The notes beneath the pieces are model-generated. The model worked only from the letters and a program-made list of their open reading frames with translations, had not been told where the DNA came from and ran no database searches. Shown here in pieces: positions 51,853-61,553 of a DNA stretch of 64,000 nucleotides. Source of the stretch: Flavobacterium shii. GTDB lineage: Bacteria > Bacteroidota > Bacteroidia > Flavobacteriales > Flavobacteriaceae. The DNA lies in the NCBI RefSeq assembly GCF_025847235.1, contig NZ_JAOZEW010000015.1:95371-159370 (forward strand), given 5' to 3'. The number at the start of each line of letters is the position of its first letter. Position 1 is the stretch's first letter. The position numbers were made by a program, and so were the translations under genes.

Positions 51853-53217
51853 CTAAAAACTTAACGGGATACTAATATAAAAATTAGCTCCTTTTCCTAA
51901 ATCGCTTATTACGGCAATCGTACCTTGATGCGCTTTGATGATTTGGTTTACATAATAAAGTCCTAATCCTAATCCTTTAGAATTATGTAGATTGCCTTGC
52001 TCTACCCGATAGAATTTATCAAAAAGTAAAGAATGTTTGCTTTTAGAAATTCCAATCCCGTCATCCTGAATACTAAGATTAAATTGGTTTTGGTTTAATG
52101 TGGTTTTTATAATAATGGTATTCGAACCGTATTTTACTGCATTTTCAAGCACATTTAAGATGGCTGTTGTTAAATGAAACTTATCTAATACCAAAGTGGT
52201 TTCGTTTGTAGTAAAATGGGTTTCTATCTTAACCTTAGGATATGCAATTTTAAAATCTTCGATTATTGCATTCAGGAAAGACTCGGTAATAATCTTTTCT
52301 TTCTGCATTTCCATTTCATTTTCATCTAGTGAATTTGCTAGAACCTGGTCGATTAAACTCTGTAAACGGTTGTTTTGGCGAGAAATAGTATTAAGAATCG
52401 AGTTGAAATGAATTTCGTTGTTACGAATGTCTTTTCGCTCCAGTATTTTGGTAGAAATTGCCAGCGTTGTTAGCGGGGTTTTGAGTTCGTGGGTGATATT
52501 ATTGATAAAATCGGTTTTAATATCACTTACTTTTTTCTGCTTTATCAGTGCTTTTATGGCAATTACAAAAAGTGTTATTAAGGTTAAAATCGATAATAAG
52601 GACAAGAACAAAATCATGCTCATTCTTTTTAATATTATCATTTCCCAATCGATAATCGATACGTACATAGAATCTTCGGTAAGCAAATTATAATCTTGCA
52701 TTTGCGCTGTTCCGTTTGTTGTACCTACATAATTACGAACCAAAAAAGCGTTGTCTAACGAAGCCAGATTACCGTATAATTTATTTTTTATAAATGGTTT
52801 CTCGGAGAAAATTGTATCTGCTTTTTTAGAACTATTATAGATGATAAACTTGTTGAGTACAATGGCAAAATCTATAGAAAAATTTGGAATTTCTCTATTA
52901 AACTTCTGTTGCAATTTTTGGGTTAGTTCACTACGAAATTCGTTTTGAAGCAAAGCAGTTTTAATATCCGATTTTGTTTTCTTGTCGTGTATATAGTTCT
53001 CGGCTAATTGCTTGTACAGATGTTCTTTTTTATTGACAATTGTCGAATCGATATCGCTATAATCGTTTGTAATAAAAGCTATTTCATTCTTAATTTCCGA
53101 ATGAAATTGTGCCACTTTATAGTCGTAAGTTGTTTTTACCAAATAGCATTGCACTACAGATAAAACAACCAATGCGATAGCTGATAAAGAGATTAATAAG
53201 TTGATTCTGTGTTTCAT
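51853..53217 (-). CDS. Sensor histidine kinase (two-component)
   Basis: 454 residues from the ATG at 53217 (MKHRINLLISLSAIALVVLSVVQCYLV, a clean first helix); starts at 53235 and 53271 would prepend up to 18 charged residues. There is a periplasmic region (about 35-195) and a second helix (about 200-225), with no obvious HAMP domain. The H-box is FINNITHELKTPLTTLAIS (phospho-His near 243). The ATPase domain has LNVLENAVKYGS, QDDGIGISKSKHSLLFDKFYRVEQGN and GLGLGLYYVNQII. It is paired with the response regulator downstream. The sensed signal is unknown. Confidence 0.93.
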   Translation of the reverse strand: MKHRINLLISLSAIALVVLSVVQCYLVKTTYDYKVAQFHSEIKNEIAFITNDYSDIDSTIVNKKEHLYKQLAENYIHDKKTKSDIKTALLQNEFRSELTQKLQQKFNREIPNFSIDFAIVLNKFIIYNSSKKADTIFSEKPFIKNKLYGNLASLDNAFLVRNYVGTTNGTAQMQDYNLLTEDSMYVSIIDWEMIILKRMSMILFLSLLSILTLITLFVIAIKALIKQKKVSDIKTDFINNITHELKTPLTTLAISTKILERKDIRNNEIHFNSILNTISRQNNRLQSLIDQVLANSLDENEMEMQKEKIITESFLNAIIEDFKIAYPKVKIETHFTTNETTLVLDKFHLTTAILNVLENAVKYGSNTIIIKTTLNQNQFNLSIQDDGIGISKSKHSLLFDKFYRVEQGNLHNSKGLGLGLYYVNQIIKAHQGTIAVISDLGKGANFYISIPLSF

Positions 53218-53355
53218 TTCATCCCGTAAATACATTCCAAAAATAAAGCTTTTATCTTTTAATTGATGCATTAACCCTGCATTAACCTACGATTAACTTT
53301 CGGCAGTGTTTTTTAGAACCATTTTTGCAATCGAATTATATAGAAAAATAAAATT

Positions 53356-54312
53356 ATGAGAAAACAATTATCAATGCTGATTCTATTTGGAATTACATTT
53401 TGTTATGGGCAAAAAATGGAAAAAGTAACGGTTGATTATTTAGATACCAATGATATATATGTCAATGACGAAGAATCTCAATCATTGCATTATTATAAAA
53501 TGGTTCCAAAAACGGATATTATTGGGGCATTGGTAATTTTGCCTTCTGGAGGAGAATCGACAGAAGATTTATTAAAACAAATAACACTACATGAGTTGGC
53601 TGTTAAGAAAGGAATCTTGGTAATTATTCCTTCTATAAATTGGAGTACGGATAGCAAAGAGGCTGAGTTTTCTTTTTTGGACAAGATTTTTAATGAAATT
53701 GTAATAAAACATAAGGTTTCTAAGGAGAATTTTATTCTGGGAGGTTTATCTAATGGAGGGATTATTTCTTTGACTTATGCTGAAAATGCAGTTAAGAATC
53801 CAAACAAATTATTTTTAGTTCCTAAAGGGATTTTTGCTTTGGATGCTCCACTGGATCAAACTCGTTTTTATAAATATTGCGAAAGAGAAATTAAAAGAAA
53901 CTTTTCTGAGACGGGAGCAAACGAGGCAAAATGGATAAAGGATAATTGGGATAGTTTGTATGGTGGTTCGCCTGACCAATTTCCTGAAAAATATATCGAA
54001 GCTTCTATTTTTTCTTTCGGTGCAAAAGATGGAGGAAATGCAAAATACTTAAAAAACATGCCTGTGCGTATGTATACAGATCTAGATGTAAACTGGTTAA
54101 TTAATGAACGCCACCGTGATTTGTATGATTGGAACGGAATTGACATTGTTGCCATGATAAGCCAATTGAAAGTTTTGGGGAATAACAATGCAAGTGTAAT
54201 TATAAGTCAAGGAAAGGGCGTGCGATTAAACGGAAGTAAAAATCCGCATTCTTGGTCGATATTGAATACAGATGATTGCTTGAATTGGATTCTTAATTTA
54301 CTTAAAAAATGA
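53356..54312 (+). CDS. Exported alpha/beta-hydrolase-fold protein (esterase-like)
   Basis: 318 residues with a signal peptide (MRKQLSMLILFGITFCYG). An alpha/beta-hydrolase core is indicated by GALVILPSGGEST, the nucleophile elbow FILGGLSNGGIISL (GLSNG, Ser near 132), and a late ...DGGNAK and SKNPHSWS segment that may hold the acid and His (near 305). There is no close family name. The downstream beta-barrel gene overlaps the stop (ATGA at 54309), so both are co-translated. It is divergent from the kinase gene across about 85-140 bp, which suggests control by that two-component system (inference). Confidence 0.75.
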   Translation: MRKQLSMLILFGITFCYGQKMEKVTVDYLDTNDIYVNDEESQSLHYYKMVPKTDIIGALVILPSGGESTEDLLKQITLHELAVKKGILVIIPSINWSTDSKEAEFSFLDKIFNEIVIKHKVSKENFILGGLSNGGIISLTYAENAVKNPNKLFLVPKGIFALDAPLDQTRFYKYCEREIKRNFSETGANEAKWIKDNWDSLYGGSPDQFPEKYIEASIFSFGAKDGGNAKYLKNMPVRMYTDLDVNWLINERHRDLYDWNGIDIVAMISQLKVLGNNNASVIISQGKGVRLNGSKNPHSWSILNTDDCLNWILNLLKK

Positions 54313-56404
54313 TTAAAATAATAATAATTACCATTTGCCTTCTTGCTTCTGCATTTGGATATGCACAAAACGAAACACCAAGAGATAGTATTTCGAATGC
54401 ATTAGAAGAAGTCGTTATTAGTACAAAAGCAAAAACTTTTGCGAACCAAAACGGAAATATTAAAATAGATGTTGCTAATTCGGTTTATAATTCGGTTCCT
54501 AATACGCTGGATTTATTATCTAAACTGCCAACTATTATTGTAAGCTCAGACAAAGAGAATATCTCGATTGTGGGCAAAGGAACTCCTCTTATTTATATGG
54601 ATAACCAAAGAGTAGGAATGAATGATTTAAATATGCTATCGGTAGATGATATAAAGAATATTGAGATTATCCAGAATCCATCGGCTAGATATGAAGCCGA
54701 AGGGCGTGCAGTAATCTTGATTACAAGAAAGTTTAGCAAAAAAGATAGTTTTAAAATGGATATCTCTGAAGTGGCTTCTTTTAAGAAAAAATACAATAAT
54801 TATCTCGGATTTAATTCTAGTTTCAAAAAGAATAAACTAGAATGGAAAGCCAATTTTAATTACAATCAATTACAGCCTTGGGAGAATCATAGTATAGATT
54901 ATGAGATTGCTAATGCTAATATTGTTTCGGATTATGATGTAGAAGCTTATACAAAACGGAAGCAGTATATTTTTGAGGTGGATTGTTTTATAAAATAAAT
55001 GAGGATGATTATTTCTCATTTAATATAAATAGTAAGTTGCAAAAAGACACTTTTGGTATTAATACAAGTACTTATAATAAAAAAGATAATATCGAAAATA
55101 ACGTTTTAACTTTTAGTGATAATGATAGTAATAAGGATTTTGTAAATGCATTTTTAAATTATTCTAAGAAAATAAAAGCTATCGATACGCAGGTGTTTAC
55201 TGGTTTGCAATATTCTAATTTTGATCAGGGATTATGGAGCCAAGTCGAAAATAATTTTAATGATACGGAATTTGGATTGACACAAATTAGAGATCAAAAG
55301 TTTAAAGTTGGTGTTTTTTTAGGAAGAATAGATATCGAGAAAAAGTTTAAAAATGAAATGAAACTAGAAGTCGGAGGATTGTATTCTTCGGCCGATTCAA
55401 AATCAGATTTTGATATATTTTATTATGAAACCAATAAAAACATATTGAGCTATTATGATTTTAAAGAACAAAATTTAGCAGGATATAGTCAGTTATCAGG
55501 TAAGATTAAGAAAGTTGATTTCTCGGTTGGGATAAGAGTTGAAAACACAGATGTAAACGGAAAATTTAAAACAGATTTATTGCCTTTGATTGATAAGAAT
55601 TACACTAATTTTTTCCCGAAAGCACAACTTGCATTCCCGATAGATAGTTCAAAAAGTATTAGTGTAAATTATGCCAAAAGTATTTCGAGGCCTAATTATT
55701 CTTCTTTAAGTCAGGGAACAACGTATATAAATCCTTATTTTTTATATGGCAGAAATATAAATTTAGATCCCACAATTATCGATGAAATCTCTTCTGCTTT
55801 TCAGTATCATGACAAATCAGTTAAACTAAGTTACTATCAAAACAGAAATCCCGTTTATAATAGTTTTATATATGATGATGGGCAAAATATCATGACGTTC
55901 AAAGATGTGAATTTTGATAAGGAAACAGGATTTAATCTGGATTTCACCATGCCTTTTAGTTATAGATTTTGGACAACAACAAATTCATTGGTTTTTATTT
56001 TAGAAAAAATTGAAGATAAGTCGGCTTTGTTTTTAGCTTCAAAACCCTATTTATATTATTATTCAAATAATGAATTTAAACTTCCCAAAGGATTTACCCT
56101 TACGGTTTCTGGTTGGGGATTGACTAAACAAAATAAAGGTGTTTTTGAACGAAACGAAAGATTTGTTGTAGATATGGCGGTTTCTAAAACTTTTTTCAAA
56201 AATTGGGATTGTACTTTAACTTGTAACAATGTTTTTAATAACAATATCCAAGAAGAACAGTTTACGATTAATAATGTGAGTTCAAAGGCAAGATATCAAG
56301 TTGATTGGCATGAAATTTCGATTGCTGTAAAATACTCGTTTGGAAAAATAAAAGATTCACAGTTTAAGGAAAAAAGTGTAGATGATTCTGGTAGGATTCG
56401 ATAA
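54309..56404 (+). pseudogene. Outer membrane beta-barrel (TonB-dependent receptor-like) gene with a frameshift
   Basis: Two frames read as one protein. Frame 1 (54309-54998) starts with a signal peptide (MIKIIIITICLLASAFGYAQ), a TonB-box-like LEEVVIS and a plug (LDLLSKLPTIIV, IYMDNQRVGMNDLNMLS, IEIIQNPSARYEAEGRAVILITRK), and stops at 54996 in the barrel. Frame 2 (from about 54983 to 56404) resumes with FYKINEDDYFSFNIN and continues through the barrel (INVNYAKSISRPNYSSLSQGT-like region) to the end. One added T in the T4 tract at 54987-54990 would restore about 698 codons. Unlike most of this family, no carboxypeptidase-regulatory-like domain precedes the plug. It may be a true pseudogene, a phase-variable tract or a sequencing error. 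Confidence 0.75.
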
Positions 56405-56445
56405 ATAATGCAGAATGAATTTTTACAAATAGAATTAAATGAATT

Positions 56446-57156
56446 ATGTTTGGCAAAAATAACCAACCGATGCAATTATCAGTCCTTAAGAATGTAAAGC
56501 AAATAATCTTTACTCTCTTTCTTTTTATTATTACAGTTTTAAAAGGCAATGCTCAAATACGTCCTTTTATAGGTGGGGCAGTTTACTTACATAGTGATTT
56601 TGAAAAATCAAGTTTTGGAAGTTTTTCATTAGGTTCAGAATTTAAGATAATTAAATTTTTAAGACCCGAAATAGAAATAAGTTATATGTTTGGAACCCCC
56701 GAAGATGCTGTGAGTTTAGATGATAAAGGACTTACAATAAGTACATCTACAAAGTTTGTTTCGGCTATAAATTATAGCTTTTGTCCAAAAATAGTGATAG
56801 GAGATTATGAGGAGGATTCCGGTTATATACAAATACTTCCTAAATATTCATTTTCTAGAATTGAAGCTAGAAGAGACTTAGCATCAAGGAATCCTGCTGA
56901 TCTCACAAATCCGATTATAGTAAGGCAGAATGCGTCGGATACACAGCATTCTTTAGGAATTGGGGTTGGTTATATGCTCAATTTTTCAGGAGATTATTCG
57001 AATTCTTTAGCATTTAATTTGTACTACAATGGAATTAATCTGGGAAAAGCCCTTAATGAATTAAAGTCGAATCCAAATAGCTCTAATTATAGTACTCAGG
57101 ATGTTTTAGGATTTGGAATTAATTTTTATTTGGGTTTAAAGAAGAAGAAAGTTTAG
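56446..57156 (+). CDS. Exported outer-membrane beta-barrel protein, hypothetical
   Basis: 236 residues from the ATG at 56446, or 228 from 56470. The signal region (NVKQIIFTLFLFIITVLKGNAQ) is preceded by an unusually long polar stretch, which favours the later start. The remainder alternates strands: IRPFIGGAVYLHSDF, GSFSLGSEFKIIKFLRPEIEISYMFG, SLGIGVGYMLNF, ending FGINFYLGLKKKKV. It looks like a small 8-strand barrel. No family is asserted. It lies 41 bp after the frameshifted receptor gene and before a strong bidirectional terminator. Confidence 0.75.
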   Translation: MFGKNNQPMQLSVLKNVKQIIFTLFLFIITVLKGNAQIRPFIGGAVYLHSDFEKSSFGSFSLGSEFKIIKFLRPEIEISYMFGTPEDAVSLDDKGLTISTSTKFVSAINYSFCPKIVIGDYEEDSGYIQILPKYSFSRIEARRDLASRNPADLTNPIIVRQNASDTQHSLGIGVGYMLNFSGDYSNSLAFNLYYNGINLGKALNELKSNPNSSNYSTQDVLGFGINFYLGLKKKKV

Positions 57157-57166
57157 AATTGTTGTA

Positions 57167-57203
57167 AATACAAAACCCCTTGAAAATCAAGGGGTTTTGT
57201 ATT
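57167..57203. terminator. Bidirectional terminator between the beta-barrel gene and rsmD
   Basis: AATACAAAACCCCTTGA and TCAAGGGGTTTTGTATT are perfectly complementary over 17 bp with a 3-base loop. Each arm gives A/T tracts at the base in both directions, serving the two convergent genes. Confidence 0.85.
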
Positions 57204-57222
57204 GTGGTAATTTAGTTGTAAA

Positions 57223-57828
57223 TTAACCTTCGTCTTCTTCGGTGTTTTTTGTTGCTGCTTTAAGGCTTATTTCTTCCTCATCTTCTGTCGAATCAAATTC
57301 GAAGAAACTAAAGAATGAACCACCATAACTTTTCTGGAAAGAGAAATTACTCAAATGCTCTAGTTTAGTGTATTTAGAATGTTCGATAATCATCATTCCG
57401 TCTTCTTGCAAAAGTTCTCTTTCAAAAACTAGCATTATAATTTTTTCAAATGTAGCCTGATCTAAAGCATATGGAGGATCGGCAAAAATAATATCGTATG
57501 ATGTTTTACTACTTTCTAAAAATTTAAAGACATCGCTTTTTGTTGCTGCAATATTAAAGTCATATTCGGCCGCAACTTGCTTGATGAATTTTACACAACC
57601 AAAATCACCATCTACAGATGTAATTGGGGTGCAACCACGAGAGGCAAATTCATAACTGATGTTTCCCGTTCCCGCAAATAAATCTAAAACCTTTAAGCCT
57701 TCAAAACTAAAATGGTTGTTCAAAACATTAAATAATGCTTCTTTAGACATGTCAGTTGTAGGTCTTACTGGAAGGTTTTTTGGTGGAAAAATGCGTCTTC
57801 CTTTGTATTTTCCTGAAATGATTCTCAT
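57223..57828 (-). CDS. rsmD: 16S rRNA (guanine966-N2)-methyltransferase
   Basis: 201 residues. The start MRIISGKYKGRRIFPPKNLPVRPTTDMSKEALFNVL is the RsmD signature, followed by the SAM-binding LKVLDLFAGTGNISYEFASRG and the catalytic FADPPYAL. It methylates G966 of 16S rRNA on the assembling small subunit. The acidic tail (FDSTEDEEE and NTEEDEG) is longer than usual. The start overlaps the stop of the upstream gene by 4 bases, so the two are translated together. Confidence 0.95.
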   Translation of the reverse strand: MRIISGKYKGRRIFPPKNLPVRPTTDMSKEALFNVLNNHFSFEGLKVLDLFAGTGNISYEFASRGCTPITSVDGDFGCVKFIKQVAAEYDFNIAATKSDVFKFLESSKTSYDIIFADPPYALDQATFEKIIMLVFERELLQEDGMMIIEHSKYTKLEHLSNFSFQKSYGGSFFSFFEFDSTEDEEEISLKAATKNTEEDEG

Positions 57829-58646
57829 GATTGAAAAAGTATAAAATGTTGTTGATTTTGAGCCGTCGAAAAAGAATTATTTCTTTTTAAATTAGATACG
57901 TCAAACAAGGATACATTTCGGATATACTTATAAGCGATTGCAAAAAAATCGTCTTTTTCAGAAATCGTTCCTAACAATTCAAGTTTAAAACTCTCGGGGT
58001 TCATATTAAGTTGTTCTGCTGTAAATAGCAAATAATAAATAAAATCCTCTGGAGTTTGATATTCAAAAGAATTAAATAATAATAGTTTTTGGTTTTGTAC
58101 GACAATGATTTCAAAATGTCCTAAATTAAAATTGACAACCATTGTTTTATCGTCATTGTTTTTGGATCCATCCAAAAGCTTTTCGACAAGAATACTATTG
58201 GCATGTTTGTATTCGAATGTACCAAATTGATCAATAAAAAAGTTATTGATATTTACATACGGAATGTAAACTGCATTCATCTGATAATTTGAAATTTGAT
58301 CGAAAGCAAAAAAATCAGTTTCAAAAACCTTAGTATTGTATTGTAAATAGCTGCCTAGAAAGTTTTCGTCAAAAAGGGCAGTAGGAACAAATGTTGACAA
58401 ATTGTTGTTATGAATAACCGTTATTTCATCATAAGAATCTTTAAGTTCCAGATGTTTGCTAAAAGCATCGGCAAATAAATCTTCAATTTTTGCAGTTTTA
58501 TGAAACGTGTCAAAAGTAACCTCGTTTAATGATAAAACAGTATTGTTTAATGTGTCAAAGCAACAAAACGAAAGCCCAGCCAGCGAAACCTGGATGGAAA
58601 GCTTTTTATACTTTTTTGATGTTATATTTGTATTCTGTGATTGCAT
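57825..58646 (-). CDS. DUF3822 family protein
   Basis: 273 residues, cytosolic, with no membrane segment. It matches the Bacteroidota DUF3822 layout: LSIQVSLAGLSFCCFD near the start, an ATPase-like or actin-like pair of halves with VYIPYVNINNFFIDQFGTFEYKHANSILVEKLL and MVVNFNLGHFEIIVVQNQKLLLFNSFEY. It is nearly always encoded next to rsmD, as here with a 4-base overlap. The molecular function is unknown. The actin-like reading is my impression only. Confidence 0.82.
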   Translation of the reverse strand: MQSQNTNITSKKYKKLSIQVSLAGLSFCCFDTLNNTVLSLNEVTFDTFHKTAKIEDLFADAFSKHLELKDSYDEITVIHNNNLSTFVPTALFDENFLGSYLQYNTKVFETDFFAFDQISNYQMNAVYIPYVNINNFFIDQFGTFEYKHANSILVEKLLDGSKNNDDKTMVVNFNLGHFEIIVVQNQKLLLFNSFEYQTPEDFIYYLLFTAEQLNMNPESFKLELLGTISEKDDFFAIAYKYIRNVSLFDVSNLKRNNSFSTAQNQQHFILFQS

Positions 58647-58799
58647 AAATGGATTTAGAATTCAATTCTTGTTAAGAATCAAGATAGAATTATACGTGAT
58701 GACAAACTTACAATTTTTTTTTATTCATTTGGGATTTTATGTGTTTGCCTCGCGTTTGATGCCTATATTTGATGATAATTTTACATTAATATAACCGTT

Positions 58800-60224
58800 A
58801 TGAGTTCTTCCCTGTTTTATAGTCTTTTACAAAAAAAATTCCCCTTTTCTCCGACGTATAAACAGGATATTTTTTTTCAAAAGATTGCTATATTTTTAAC
58901 CGACACAGCAAATGATACAATTTTTGTGCTAAAAGGATATGCAGGAACAGGAAAAACTACGGTAATTTCGACCATTGTAAATAATTTAGCCGACATTGAT
59001 AAGAAATATGTTTTGCTTGCGCCAACAGGTCGTGCTGCCAAAGTAATTGCCAATTATTCGAGTAAACCAGCTTTTACAATTCATAAAAAAATATATTTCC
59101 CTAAGAAATCTTCTGGTGGTGGCGTTTCGTTTACCATTCAGCCAAACAAACATAAAAACACGATTTTTATAGTCGATGAGGCTTCGATGATTTCCGATAG
59201 TAATTCGGATTCTAAACTATATGAAAACGGTTCTTTATTAGATGATTTGATTTCTTATGTATATTCGGGAACCAATTGTAAAATGATCTTATTGGGAGAT
59301 ACAGCCCAGTTGCCTCCAGTAAATTTAGATATTAGTCCTGCGCTAGATATTCATACATTAAGTGTAAATTATAATAAAGAAGTTGAACATATAGAACTTG
59401 ACGAAGTTATGCGTCAGGAAGAAAACTCTGGAATTTTATTTAATGCTACGGAATTACGTGAATTACTAAAAGAAAGTTTTATTACCGAATTTAGGTTTGA
59501 TGTAAAGAAATTTAAAGATATTGTGCGATTAACAGATGGTTACGATATTCAGGATGCTATAAACTCTGCTTACAGCAATTATAGTATTGAAGATACGGCG
59601 TTTATTGTGCGTTCTAATAAACGAGCCAATCAATATAACGAACAAATTCGAACTAAGATTTTATTTAAAGAAAGCGATCTTTCTACAGGCGATTTCCTGA
59701 TGGTAGTTAAGAATAATTATTTCTGGCTAAAAGATTCTGATGAAGCTGGTTTTATTGCCAATGGTGATATTATCGAGATTCTGGAGATTTTCAATATTCA
59801 GGAATTATACGGTTTTAAATTTGCGAAAGTAAAAATTCGAATGGTCGATTATCCAAACCAGAAGCCTTTTGAAACGGTTTTGTTATTAGATACTATAAAG
59901 AGCGAATCACCATCGTTAAGTTTCGAAGAATCGAATAGATTGTATGAAGAGGTTATGAAAGATTATGAGGGTGAAACGACTAAATACAAGAAATTCCAAA
60001 AGGTTAAGGACAATGAATATTTCAATGGATTACAAGTAAAATTCTCTTATGCGATAACGTGTCATAAATCGCAAGGAGGGCAGTGGGATACAGTATTTAT
60101 TGAGCAACCTTACTTGCCAAACGGTATCGATAGGGATTATATTCGATGGTTGTACACCGCTATGACAAGAGCAAAAAATAAATTATATTTGATAGGCTTT
60201 AAAGACGAGCATTTTGTAGAATGA
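58800..60224 (+). CDS. RecD-like superfamily 1 DNA helicase
   Basis: 474 residues. Motif I is FVLKGYAGTGKTTVIS (about 43-58), followed by LLAPTGRAAKVIA (Ia), IFIVDEASMIS (II, DEAS), ILLGDTAQLPPV (III), AFIVRSNKRANQYN (IV), SYAITCHKSQGGQWDTVFIEQP (V) and YTAMTRAKNKLYLIG (VI). It is a compact form without the N-terminal RecB-interacting part of RecD. It probably acts in DNA repair or replication restart. Divergent from the DUF3822 gene across a 153-bp gap. Confidence 0.92.
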   Translation: MSSSLFYSLLQKKFPFSPTYKQDIFFQKIAIFLTDTANDTIFVLKGYAGTGKTTVISTIVNNLADIDKKYVLLAPTGRAAKVIANYSSKPAFTIHKKIYFPKKSSGGGVSFTIQPNKHKNTIFIVDEASMISDSNSDSKLYENGSLLDDLISYVYSGTNCKMILLGDTAQLPPVNLDISPALDIHTLSVNYNKEVEHIELDEVMRQEENSGILFNATELRELLKESFITEFRFDVKKFKDIVRLTDGYDIQDAINSAYSNYSIEDTAFIVRSNKRANQYNEQIRTKILFKESDLSTGDFLMVVKNNYFWLKDSDEAGFIANGDIIEILEIFNIQELYGFKFAKVKIRMVDYPNQKPFETVLLLDTIKSESPSLSFEESNRLYEEVMKDYEGETTKYKKFQKVKDNEYFNGLQVKFSYAITCHKSQGGQWDTVFIEQPYLPNGIDRDYIRWLYTAMTRAKNKLYLIGFKDEHFVE

Positions 60225-60254
60225 TTTTAAAGTTTTAAACACGAATTTGAATTG

Positions 60255-60373
60255 CCTCCTGCTTTAGCTGGAGGTCTTGAATTAATAAAGTAAATGGCTT
60301 TAGCCAAAATCTATTGTCATTTGGCTAAAGCCAATTTATATTTCGATTTTAGTACTCCAGCTTTAGCTGGAGT
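60255..60373. repeat. Triple-hairpin intergenic repeat
   Basis: Three consecutive inverted repeats: CCTCCTGCTTTAGCTGGAGG (60255-60274), GGCTTTAGCCAAA with TTTGGCTAAAGCC (60296-60308 and 60320-60332, 13 perfect pairs), and ACTCCAGCTTTAGCTGGAGT (60354-60373). All share the core GCTTTAGC, and the outer two are variants of each other. No reading frame. Confidence 0.8.
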
Positions 60374-60474
60374 CAATTCAACAATGAGAATGAAATCCCT
60401 TGATTACTTAAAATAATTAGTGCTAATTCGTACAATTCGAGTTAGTTTTTTTGAACATTAATCTCACTTAGATT

Positions 60475-61305
60475 ATGAATACACTAAACGATTTACATAA
60501 AATTTCGCAAGCTTTTTCGAATACTGATAAAATGCCTGTTTTGTTTCTTGGACATGGCAGTCCTATGAATGCGATTGAAGAAAATGAGTTTGTTGCAGAG
60601 TTTAGGAACTTAGCTAAGACATTGCCACAACCGAATGCTATTTTATGTATTTCGGCGCATTGGTACACCAAGGGAACAAAAGTTACGGCGATGGAAATGC
60701 CAAAAACAATTCATGATTTTGGAGGTTTTCCGCAAGCTTTATTTGATGTACAGTATCCAGCTAAAGGAAGTCCGGAATTAGCAATTGAAACCCAAAGAAT
60801 ACTAAGTCCTGTCGAAATAGAATTAGATGAAACCTGGGGCTTGGATCACGGTGCATGGAGTGTGATAAAACATTTATATCCAGAGGCAAATGTGCCAGTG
60901 ATTCAGTTGAGTATTGATTATTCAAAACCGGGGCAATATCATTTTGAATTGGCTCAAAAATTACAATCCCTACGTCATAAAGGAGTTTTGATTGTTGGTA
61001 GTGGTAATATTGTTCATAATTTAAGATTAGTCGATTTTCATAATTACGACAGAGATAATTATGGGTACGATTGGGCAATAGAAGCTAGGCAAACGATTAA
61101 TGATTATTTGTTGGACGGAAACTTCCAACCGCTTATTAATTACGAAAAAATGGACAGAGCCATTCAATTGGCGATTCCAACTCCGGATCATTATTTGCCA
61201 TTGCTTTATACGTTGGGTTTAAAGGATAAATCTGAAGAGTTAACTTTGTTTAATGATAAATTATTGGCTGGGTCATTAAGTATGACTTCGGTTAAGATTA
61301 TGTAA
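60475..61305 (+). CDS. Class III extradiol dioxygenase (4,5-DOPA dioxygenase / YgiD-like)
   Basis: 276 residues. Metal-binding segments: LFLGHGSPMNAIEEN (His near 24), CISAHWYTKGT (His near 62), TWGLDHGAWSVIKHLYP and IVGSGNIVHNLRL (His near 182). Plant and bacterial DODA/YgiD proteins cleave catechols such as L-DOPA; the physiological substrate in flavobacteria is not known. It is monocistronic, flanked by repeats on both sides. Confidence 0.92.
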   Translation: MNTLNDLHKISQAFSNTDKMPVLFLGHGSPMNAIEENEFVAEFRNLAKTLPQPNAILCISAHWYTKGTKVTAMEMPKTIHDFGGFPQALFDVQYPAKGSPELAIETQRILSPVEIELDETWGLDHGAWSVIKHLYPEANVPVIQLSIDYSKPGQYHFELAQKLQSLRHKGVLIVGSGNIVHNLRLVDFHNYDRDNYGYDWAIEARQTINDYLLDGNFQPLINYEKMDRAIQLAIPTPDHYLPLLYTLGLKDKSEELTLFNDKLLAGSLSMTSVKIM

Positions 61306-61379
61306 CAGATATAGTGTACAGTTTCAGTTTCAGTTTTCTATAAAGTGTTTTCTTTGTGATTTCAGATTGTCTGCAAAGT

Positions 61380-61526
61380 AACGCGGATGATACGGATTTT
61401 TTCTATTGTTTTTTATTTTTACAAAGGTCACAAACCACAACAATTATTTTAAACACAAACTAATAAATCTTTGAACCTTTGTTTCTTAGTGTCTTAGAGC
61501 CTTAAAAAAACCGTATCATCCGCGTT
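61380..61526. repeat. Inverted repeat after the dioxygenase gene
   Basis: AACGCGGATGATACGG at 61380-61395 is the exact reverse complement of CCGTATCATCCGCGTT at 61511-61526, and the pairing extends inward through T and A runs. The arms resemble the GGAACGCGGATG ends of the 25145-25470 repeat, so they probably belong to one repeat family. The interior is unrelated and has no gene. Confidence 0.75.
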
Positions 61527-61553
61527 TCTTCCTGCAGTAAGTTAAATAAGATT

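Noticed and set aside
53868..54188. A 106-codon minus-strand frame inside the esterase-like gene
   Set aside because: It is a shadow of the plus-strand gene, which has a signal peptide and nucleophile motif.
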